NCBI RefSeq assembly: GCF_000224515.1
Contig: NZ_AGAF01000008.1
Coordinates: forward strand, 1 to 49,414
DNA from: Desulfosporosinus sp. OT
Lineage (GTDB): Bacteria > Bacillota > Desulfitobacteriia > Desulfitobacteriales > Desulfitobacteriaceae
Direction: 5' to 3'
DNA: 49,414 bases
The notes below the pieces were generated by a model. It saw nothing but the letters and a program-made list of their open reading frames with translations. It was not told where the DNA came from and did not search any database. Of the stretch, positions 43,432-49,414 are shown piece by piece. The translations under genes and the position numbers were made by a program. Position 1 is the first letter of the stretch, and each line of letters begins with the position of its first letter.

Positions 43432-43692
43432 GCTGAAAAGCAAGTGGTCTTTTGTGAAAAAAGTTCTTGCAATTGTCGTTTTAACTTTGGCTTTTGAGAT
43501 ATCACAATACATTTTCGTAATCGGAAGAGCCGATATTACCGATGTGCTTAGTAATACTCTTGGGGGGTAATCGGGATTGGCATTTATGCCTTGCTGTCCA
43601 AGGTTCTGAAAGGCAGGACAAATAAGGTTATTAATGTACTTGCCGCGGTATTACCATTTTGGCATTATTACTTGTCGCTTTGTTATTGGTGA
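43432..43692 (+). pseudogene. VanZ-like membrane protein fragment, frameshifted
   Basis: KKVLAIVVLTLAFEISQYIF, then RADITDVLSNTLGG, then (after a one-base shift at a G-run near 43565) VIGIGIYALLSKVL match the second half of VanZ-like proteins, whose hallmark is E-x2-Q and D-x2-D-x3-N-x2-G. The N-terminal half is missing. Confidence 0.6.
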
Positions 43693-43754
43693 GTCAACAA
43701 TGGGTGTGTATCAAATAGTTTATCAGCGACACAATAACAAGGAGCGTGGGTGGA

Positions 43755-44173
43755 ATGTGGAAATGCCCGAAATGTGGTCGTGAGTTCAAAAACACATAAC
43801 AAGACCACTTTTGCGTGAAGCCGAACAGCATTGACGAATACATAGCTGCACAACCGGAAGATGTGCGACCTCTGTTGCAAAGCATCAGAGAAACCATCCG
43901 CGCCGCTGCGCCGGAAGCCACAGAGAAAATCTCGTGGCAGATGCCGACGTTCTGGCAGGGTGAGAACCTTCATCCATTTCGCGGCGTTCAAAAAACACAT
44001 CGGGCTGTACCCCGGCGGCGAAGCTACGTCTGAATTTGCGGAGCGGCTCGCTGGATATAAGACCAGTAAAGGAACGATTCAGCTACCTTGGCAAACCGAT
44101 AGATTATGAACTTATCACCGATATCGTGCGGTGGAGAGTAAATCGGGAAGCAAAAGGGAGTGACACTTTATGA
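43755..44173 (+). pseudogene. DUF1801 (YdhG-like) gene with zinc-ribbon start, broken by a stop and two frameshifts
   Basis: It starts MWKCPKCGREFKNT, then TAA, then DHFCVKPNSIDEYIAAQPED, VRPLLQSIRETIRAAAPEAT, EKISWQMPTFWQGENL, HFAAFKKHIGLYPGGEA and DYELITDIVRWRVNREAK, a typical DUF1801 domain. Frame changes occur near 43975 and 44090. It overlaps the DUF2200 gene by ATGA, so the two were an operon. GC content is higher than in the surroundings, suggesting transfer. Confidence 0.75.
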
Positions 44174-44520
44174 CAAACGAGCGCGTGTACAAGATGGCAT
44201 TTTCAAAAGTCTACCCGCTACTCGTCCAAAAGGCGGAGCGCAAAGGGCGCACCAAATCCGAGGTTAATGCAGGGATTTTTTGGCTCACAGGGTATGACGA
44301 TTCTGGTTTGCAAGAGCAAATAATGAAGAATATTGATTATGAAATTTTTTTAGTCAAGCCCCGCAGATAAACCCTAACGCCGCAAAAATTTCAGGTGTGA
44401 TTTGCGGGCATCGCGTCGAGGAAATCGAAGACCCGCTTATGCAGAAAATAAGGTGGCTTTGACAAACTGGTTGATGAATTGGCAAAAGGCAAGCCAATGG
44501 AGAAGGTTTTGAGGAGTTAA
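44170..44520 (+). pseudogene. DUF2200 gene, frameshifted
   Basis: The start MTNERVYKMAFSKVYPLLVQ and KSEVNAGIFWLTGYDDSGLQ is typical DUF2200. After a frame change near 44350 the sequence continues as AKISGVICGHRVEEIEDPLM, and after another near 44460 as DKLVDELAKGKPMEKVL. Full length would be about 117 residues. Function of the family is unknown. Confidence 0.75.
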
Positions 44521-44571
44521 ATTTCTGGGTTTACTCATAATAACAATCAATTAATTAGGAGGTAAGATTAG

Positions 44572-45321
44572 ATGAGTGTAAAATTTGATCCAAATAACGT
44601 CGTTATTAAACTCTGTATGAGTGGGATGAACTTGGCAGCTAGTGGAAACATTGAAGATGCAACCACGATGTTTCATAAAGCATGGCATGAATCAACAGAT
44701 GACTATGAAAGGTTTATTGCAGCTTATCATTTAGCTCGTCAACAAAAGAGTATTACAGACAAATTGAAATGGATGGAAACATCTTTACAGCGTGCACTAA
44801 ATATAAATGATGATAATGTTAAGAGTGCATACCCAACGTTATATTTAAATATTGCCAAATGTTATGAGGAGTTGTGTGATTCAGATAATGCAAAAAGAAA
44901 TTATGAATTGTCAAATTCATATAAGGGTGCACCTTCTGATGAAGGACCATTTTATCATGGGACAAAGGCAGATTTGCAGGTTGGTGATTTATTGACAGCG
45001 GGTGGAAATTCAAATTACAAACCTGAGCTTAAAATGAACCACATTTACTTCACTGCTAATGCAAATGGCGCAGGACTTGCAGCAGCATTAGCAAAAGGAG
45101 AAGCAAGAGAACGCGTTTATATAATAGAACCAACAGGTGAATTCGAAAACGACCCAAATGTTACTGATAAAAAATTCCCGGGTAACTTAACACGTTCTTA
45201 TCGATAAAAAGAACCTTTAAGAATTATTGGTGAAGAAACAGAGTGGGCGAAACTGACAACTACGGAGAGACGTGAATGGCGCGAAAAATTAGACAAAAAC
45301 AAGGGCGAAATTATTAACTGA
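44572..45321 (+). pseudogene. arr: TPR-fused rifampin ADP-ribosyltransferase (Arr) with one in-frame stop
   Basis: AGGAGG precedes the ATG. Residues 1-120 form TPR-like helices; from about 123 FYHGTKADLQVGDLLTAGGN, NHIYFTANANGAGLAAALAK and RVYIIEPTGEFENDPNVTDK are the Arr domain, which inactivates rifampin by ADP-ribosylation with NAD+. After PGNLTRSYR a TAA (45205-45207) interrupts, then the same frame continues KEPLRIIGEETEW to a natural stop after about 37 codons. Family members read RSYRSKEPLRI-like here, so a single C-to-A change (TCA to TAA) explains it. The remaining 211 residues lose the last strand. Confidence 0.8.
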
Positions 45322-45386
45322 ACATATTTTAAATAGGTAATAGTTACTTTCAAGTTAGTCGGTAGGCTTTCACATAAAATAAAGCA

Positions 45387-45420
45387 GGCACCCTACGTTG
45401 CAATTTGGTTGGGTGCGGCC
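45387..45420. terminator. GC-rich hairpin
   Basis: GGCACCC (45389) and GGGTGC (45412) form a stem across a 17-base loop. It lacks a T-tract, and its link to a gene is unclear. Confidence 0.3.
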
Positions 45421-45530
45421 TTGGGGCTGGCCAGCTTCAAAAGCTGCGTTTGCAGTTCTTCACAGTATCACCTCCACAGCAAAACCCACTACGAAGAAGG
45501 GTGAATTCCGCCAGAAGATTAGTATATGGT

Positions 45531-45626
45531 GTTGATATGTTCCCAAGAACCTCAAAACCGTTGACATGTTTCCACATACCGCTAAAACGCTAAAAAACGA
45601 TTGACCTATTCCCGAGAACCCCGACA
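45531..45626 (+). repeat. three imperfect TTGA-type direct repeats, insertion-sequence-end-like
   Basis: TTGATATGTTCCCAAGAACC, TTGACATGTTTCCACATACC and TTGACCTATTCCCGAGAACC start at about 45533, 45561 and 45601. Iterated 20-22-base motifs of this sort are common at the ends of IS21-like elements, but no transposase is present nearby. Confidence 0.45.
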
Positions 45627-45651
45627 TCAATATTGGCAACTCGGGCCATAC

Positions 45652-45849
45652 AGAATGCTGCTGCTTTACTTTTTCATGACCCTGATGTTTTTTGTATCAG
45701 GCGTTGCATCCTATTATTCCTTTAATAAAAGAGGCGCCGGATTGTATATAGGAGAACGGATGCTAAATACGGCTAGAGACATAGCAAGAAATCAAAAATC
45801 AGAAGTAGTCATATACCACCCTAACGGGCAGATTAGAGTATACGCATGA
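45652..45849 (+). pseudogene. chimeric fragment with DUF2188-like tail
   Basis: The frame has a hydrophobic segment (LLLYFFMTLMFFVSGVASYY) followed by ERMLNTARDIARNQKSEVV and HPNGQIR, resembling the last half of DUF2188 domains. DUF2188 proteins are not normally membrane-anchored, and the start has no good ribosome binding site, so I read it as a junction product at the repeat-bounded edge. The stop overlaps a possible ATG of the next gene. Confidence 0.4.
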
Positions 45850-45866
45850 GGGGAGAGGGAAGTCAG

Positions 45867-47018
45867 ATGAAAGGGATGAAGAAAACCCTGGGGGTACTGG
45901 TTTGCATCTGCTGTACCAGTCTGCTGTGGCTGACGGCCTGCGGGGGAAAGACCGACACAAACCGTCTGCAGACGGGAGAAAGCCCGGCCGGCATGTCGGC
46001 AGGAATGAATGCTGATGAGAGAAGCGGACAAGGGGACAAAGCGGAGGCTGCAGAGGAAGGCTATATATTTAAGGACAGCGATTCAACCCGGCTGACAGAG
46101 GAAAATGTCCGTAACCTGGATTACCGCCTGCTATATCTTGCCAGAAATGAAATTTTCGCCAGACATGGCTATATCTTTAAGGATGAGGGATTGCAAAAGT
46201 ATTTCGGAGCTAAAAGCTGGTATACGAAAAATGCAGCTTTCAATAATGAAATCTCGGACATTGAAAAAGACAATGTGGACTTGATTGAAAGATATGAAGC
46301 AGTACGGAAGGAACCTGCCAAAAGCCAGGGACTGCCCCTGGGGAAATATGCCCGCTTTGACCTGGATGGGGATGGGAAGACGGAAGAAATCCAGTACAGC
46401 CTGTCGGAAGGAAGCGATTTCACCCTGACCATTAACGGTGCCGCCGTCCATGGCAGCGGTACGAATGTGGAAGAGGGTTTTTCCATTGTCGACCTGGACA
46501 TTATGGACGGCGTAAAGGAAATTGCGGTCCAGGAGTATGGCCCCAGTGAAGATTATAGAACTACCTTTTATGCCAATGGGGGCAGGAAGATCATCGAGAT
46601 GGGCCAGGTTCAGGGCCTGTGCGGAACTTACAGCCGCTTGCCCGGAGACGGGAAAGTAATGGCCCAGACGCGTTTTCAGATACTTCAAACATGGTTTTAC
46701 GACGATGAATACCGCATCAATGAGCAGCATGTGCTAGAACACGTGGCAAAACCGCTTTATCTGTCAACCTTCAAGGAACAATACGTAACAGTCAAAAAAG
46801 CGCTGACCCTCTACACGGCTCCGGGCAGTCAAGAGGTGGCGGTTCGTGTGGTACCCGGAGATAAATTGCTGCTGGTGGGCAGTGATGACAAGGAATGGTG
46901 TTATGCAACTACCGCGAACGGCGTAAAAGGATGGTTTTCTGTCGAAGGATTCCAACAGGTACGGGAACTGGGTATTCCGGCCGGTGAGGTGTTCGACGGG
47001 CTATACTTTACAGACTAA
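45867..47018 (+). CDS. YARHG-domain lipoprotein
   Basis: A 383-residue secreted lipoprotein. Signal peptide with lipobox WLTACGG (Cys about residue 24), a low-complexity linker, then a YARHG domain at about residues 85-150: LLYLARNEIFARHGYIFKD, LQKYFGAKSWY and the closing IEKDNVDLIERYE. The middle (DLDGDGKTEEIQY) looks like a VCBS/FG-GAP-type strand pair, and the C-terminus (LTLYTAPGSQ, then VKGWFSVEGF) is SH3-like. The ATG at 45867 follows GGGGAGAGGGAAG. GC content is higher than in neighbouring genes. Role unknown; cell-surface. Confidence 0.85.
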   Translation: MKGMKKTLGVLVCICCTSLLWLTACGGKTDTNRLQTGESPAGMSAGMNADERSGQGDKAEAAEEGYIFKDSDSTRLTEENVRNLDYRLLYLARNEIFARHGYIFKDEGLQKYFGAKSWYTKNAAFNNEISDIEKDNVDLIERYEAVRKEPAKSQGLPLGKYARFDLDGDGKTEEIQYSLSEGSDFTLTINGAAVHGSGTNVEEGFSIVDLDIMDGVKEIAVQEYGPSEDYRTTFYANGGRKIIEMGQVQGLCGTYSRLPGDGKVMAQTRFQILQTWFYDDEYRINEQHVLEHVAKPLYLSTFKEQYVTVKKALTLYTAPGSQEVAVRVVPGDKLLLVGSDDKEWCYATTANGVKGWFSVEGFQQVRELGIPAGEVFDGLYFTD

Positions 47019-47105
47019 GGCCATAATCGAACTGAAATATTTTAAAAAGTCTTCGGTTCATAAATAAAATTAGTGCCAGGCCATGGTAGACTTTAAATCA
47101 TTTTG

Positions 47106-47137
47106 AAAAACGGTGGATCGCTAATCCACCGTTTTTT
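47106..47137 (+). terminator. terminator after the lipoprotein gene
   Basis: AAACGGTGGAT pairs with ATCCACCGTTT around a short loop, ending in TTTTTT. In the rest of 47019-47369 I see a second dyad at 47242-47276 (AAAGCGGCGGA with TCCGCTGCTTT) and nothing else. Confidence 0.8.
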
Positions 47138-47369
47138 GGGTCTTGACGGCATCTTTTTTGTATCCTCAGAGCACGTTGGTGTTAGGAACGGCATTTAGGG
47201 TGACATTTCCAATCAATGAGTTAGCATAAAATCGGTATGCAAAAGCGGCGGAGGACTAGTCTTTCCGCTGCTTTGGTGTTCTAAAATTTTTAGAAATATT
47301 ATATCCGTTTAAACTCCGTTTAATTTTCTCCTCTAAGATGAGCTTATCAAATAAACGGAGGCGTATTAT

Positions 47370-48608
47370 ATGAATCACAATGTTACAACGGATCAGACTA
47401 CTGCCATTACCAACGCAAAGATTTTTGACGGTGAGCGTGTTATCGATAATCAGACAGTGGTAATCAAAGGGGCACTCATCCATGCAGTGGGTGGTGCGGT
47501 GCCAGCCGGGGCAACAGTCATTGATGGTCGAGGCAAAACACTAATTCCCGGCCTCATCGACTCCCATGTGCATACCGACATGGACGGCCTGCATGATGCG
47601 CTGAAATTTGGCATCACCACAGAGCTTGAGATGCAGGGTCGTTGGTCGTCCAAACAGCGCAAAGAAATATCTGAACGGAATGATATCGCTGATTTACGTT
47701 CCCCCGGAATGGGCGTTACCCCTAAAGGTGGACACCCATCTGAATATATTAGTTCAAGCAGCAGCCTGCTAATACGCTTATTCTGTCGTTTACCGTTTGT
47801 CTTTCGGTCTGTCCGGACTCCTGATGAGGCAGTCAAATTCGTCGACGATCAGATCGCCGGAGGTGCTGATTACATTAAAATTTTTATCGAGGATGGTAGC
47901 TGTATCGGTTTCCCCGGACTTCCTGTACTGGATGATAAGACTCTCTATGCGGCTGTTAATGAAGCGCATCGCCGTGATAAGCTTACTATCGTCCATGTCA
48001 CGACCGCCGAGGCTACAAAGCGAGCAACCGATGCTGGCGTGGATGGATTGGGCCACCTGTTTTTTGACCGTTTACCTATCCCATCGCTTATTTCTGATAT
48101 TGCATTATCCGGTGCATTTATCATACCAACATTGGTGACACTCTCCACAGCTTTTGGCAATAGCGCAGCCTGGCTGGCCGCCGACGAACGAGTGTGTTCA
48201 AGACTGAGCAAGAAGTGGCTCGACTCACTCTCTCGAAGCATGAATGTCTATCCGCAAGGAAAGCTCAAAGATGCTTATGCCACGATCCGAGCTCTCCGCG
48301 ACTCCGGTGTGGACATATTAGCAGGCTCCGATGTATCGGAACCGATACCGATCCTTGGCGGTCTTGCCCACGGCGCAAGCCTACACCATGAACTGAGACT
48401 GCTGGTCGCTGCAGGATTGACACCTATAGAAGCGCTGCGGGCAGCCACCTCTACTCCAGCACGTCGTTTTGGCCTCACCGACCGGGGGCGGATCGTCCCT
48501 GGAGCACTTGCTGATCTACTGCTGGTAGACGGCGACCCGCTTACTAACATCGCGGACACACTATCTATCCGCGGCGTGTGGCATCGTGGTGAACAACTCG
48601 CATCTTAA
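47370..48608 (+). CDS. metal-dependent amidohydrolase (imidazolonepropionase-like)
   Basis: A 412-residue amidohydrolase-superfamily enzyme. N-terminal strand-rich segment with the metal-binding H-x-H in GLIDSHVHTD (about residue 66), the bridging Lys in GGADYIKIFIEDG, further metal His in VHVTTAEA and GLGHLFFD, and the catalytic Asp in LAGSDVSEP. The C-terminal PARRFGLTDRGRIVPGALAD is typical. This subgroup includes prolidase-like Xaa-dipeptidases and amide hydrolases; the substrate is unknown. ATG 11 bases after AACGGAGG. Ends at its own terminator. Codon GC is higher than average here. Confidence 0.88.
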   Translation: MNHNVTTDQTTAITNAKIFDGERVIDNQTVVIKGALIHAVGGAVPAGATVIDGRGKTLIPGLIDSHVHTDMDGLHDALKFGITTELEMQGRWSSKQRKEISERNDIADLRSPGMGVTPKGGHPSEYISSSSSLLIRLFCRLPFVFRSVRTPDEAVKFVDDQIAGGADYIKIFIEDGSCIGFPGLPVLDDKTLYAAVNEAHRRDKLTIVHVTTAEATKRATDAGVDGLGHLFFDRLPIPSLISDIALSGAFIIPTLVTLSTAFGNSAAWLAADERVCSRLSKKWLDSLSRSMNVYPQGKLKDAYATIRALRDSGVDILAGSDVSEPIPILGGLAHGASLHHELRLLVAAGLTPIEALRAATSTPARRFGLTDRGRIVPGALADLLLVDGDPLTNIADTLSIRGVWHRGEQLAS

Positions 48609-48664
48609 GAGGAATAAGTACCAGTTGCTGAATTATTATATGGACGTATCATTACAAACGTGTT

Positions 48665-48698
48665 CCAGCAGGGAGATTAATCTTCCTGCTGGTTTTTT
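48665..48698 (+). terminator. terminator after the amidohydrolase gene
   Basis: CCAGCAGGGAGA pairs with TCTTCCTGCTGG around TTAA and is followed by TTTTTT. Confidence 0.85.
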
Positions 48699-48777
48699 AT
48701 AAGATACTACCGCTCAATTTCATCAAATCAAGGGAACAATCGGACAATGCATGTCCTGATATTTTTCTACAACCCAA

Positions 48778-49083
48778 GTGCAAACCTTCGCTTGGGTCGG
48801 CGGGAAAGGCGTCCGAAACGGGACCATTGAAACCGGCGCTATAATGGCGGCAATCAGTTATTCAATTCAAATCCTGATGCGCTTCGGAATGCTTACCAAT
48901 GTCATTTTAGGTATCCCGCGAGGACAGATTTCAGCAAAGGGAATCTATGAAGTGCTCGACATGCCCTTAAGCGTCAAGGAACCGGATCAAGCGGCAATCG
49001 CTGGCGATTATCGGCAGTATCGGCGACGGCAAAAGAAGCTGTTCGGAATTTTGAGAATTCGTATAATAAGAACAGTCATGTAA
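48778..49083 (+). pseudogene. ABC exporter remnant: end of membrane domain joined to Walker A
   Basis: The frame carries NGTIETGAIMAAISYSIQIL and MRFGMLTNVILGIPRGQISA, then IYEVLDMPLSVKEP, the last two helices and linker of an ABC exporter membrane domain. Shortly after, in the next frame at about 49006, IIGSIGDGKRS is a damaged Walker A. About 60 residues of linker and strand are missing, and everything past Walker A is lost. A clear deletion product. Confidence 0.7.
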
Positions 49084-49247
49084 ACATAAAGATACATGTA
49101 TTGCATTGTTTACATAAGCACTTAAGCCATCATTCATAGTGCTTTTATTCACTTATTAACTAGATGAATGTAAATTTTCGTGTACATTTTTAGTGGAGTT
49201 TAAGATGCAATAACTTCTTTGTACAAAAGGCACAAAGCCCTAGAGTC

Positions 49248-49270
49248 TGTTATAACTGCCTATTATAACA
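49248..49270. promoter_or_regulatory. TGTTATAA inverted repeat
   Basis: TGTTATAA (49248) and TTATAACA (49263) form a perfect 8-bp dyad with a seven-base spacer, 14 bases before the sigma-54-type promoter. It is a candidate regulator site for it. Confidence 0.4.
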
Positions 49271-49283
49271 AACAGAAAATTAA

Positions 49284-49299
49284 TGGTATGGAAATTGCA
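49284..49299 (+). promoter_or_regulatory. sigma-54 (RpoN) promoter
   Basis: TGGTATGGAAATTGCA matches the -24/-12 consensus TGGCACG-N4-TTGCA: the GG (49285-49286) and GC (49297-49298) are exactly ten bases apart. Transcription would begin near 49310 and run out of the window to the right. Confidence 0.6.
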
Positions 49300-49414
49300 T
49301 GAAAATATAGTCGATATTTGTTTTTTTATGCATTTAAGCCCATATGCTTAGCGAGTCAGTTAGCTCAGAAAACGCTTTTTAATCGCACAATATTATTGGG
49401 ACGTAATAATGGGT

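Noticed and set aside
46131-46730. 199-codon open frame on the minus strand
   Set aside because: It lies wholly opposite the YARHG lipoprotein gene, which has a signal peptide, known domain and ribosome binding site; the antisense frame has none of these.
47450-48559. Several long minus-strand frames opposite the amidohydrolase
   Set aside because: They mirror the GC-rich codon usage of the real gene and have no recognisable protein features.

Overview
The window looks like chromosome from a low-GC, anaerobic, endospore-forming Firmicute, most like the Desulfosporosinus/Desulfitobacterium group. The grounds are a complete Spo0A, SepF, a tungsten-type aldehyde:ferredoxin oxidoreductase, several 4Fe-4S proteins, a T-box leader, Shine-Dalgarno sites in front of almost every intact gene, and frequent TTG/GTG starts. 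The placement is inferred from gene content only; no rRNA is present.

Layout. 0-3.8 kb: a tiny membrane-type peptide, an FRG-domain remnant, and a leftward three-gene tryptophan-type ABC importer behind a T-box riboswitch whose specifier reads UGG. 3.9-9.8 kb: two GNAT acetyltransferases, a Cys-rich YkgJ-like protein, a zinc-finger protein followed by two flavodoxin-fold proteins, then debris (tautomerase piece and a MacB-type permease scrambled by deletion and inversion) and a coiled-coil protein. 10.2-14.5 kb: an OmpR-type two-component system, an SdpR/SdpI-type autoregulated pair with a visible operator, and a HesB-like protein. 14.8-24.7 kb: a tungsten aldehyde oxidoreductase, a YhhN membrane protein, a heterodimeric ABC exporter with the expected asymmetric nucleotide sites, spo0A with 0A-like boxes, sepF, and an EF-hand-like protein. 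24.9-25.5 kb: remnants, including a second copy of the sdpR promoter block.

25.5-33.5 kb is a coherent sugar-alcohol module: ROK repressor, ABC importer (ATPase, permease, lipoprotein), zinc polyol dehydrogenase and xylulokinase. It reads as uptake of a pentitol, oxidation to xylulose and phosphorylation to xylulose 5-phosphate. 33.6-40.5 kb holds an unexplained GC-richer structured segment, a tandem VOC protein, a 7x heptamer repeat, a ferredoxin-type protein with a perfect Crp-type palindrome upstream, Fur, a KfrA-like coiled-coil protein with repeated operators, a strong double hairpin, a core-only tyrosine recombinase, a MalY/PatB lyase and a DUF1992 protein.

40.6-45.6 kb is a gene graveyard: two serine-recombinase pieces, PucR, ferredoxin, IS91-like and VanZ fragments, frameshifted DUF1801 and DUF2200 genes, and a TPR-Arr (rifampin ADP-ribosyltransferase) gene with one in-frame stop. 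45.6-49.4 kb has a GC-richer YARHG lipoprotein, an amidohydrolase, an ABC-exporter remnant and, at the right edge, a good sigma-54 promoter pointing out of the window.

The most unusual observation is that two apparently intact genes, the tryptophan-transporter ATPase and the two-component response regulator, have ATA exactly where homologues start with ATG. Each has a well-placed ribosome binding site and no usable alternative start.
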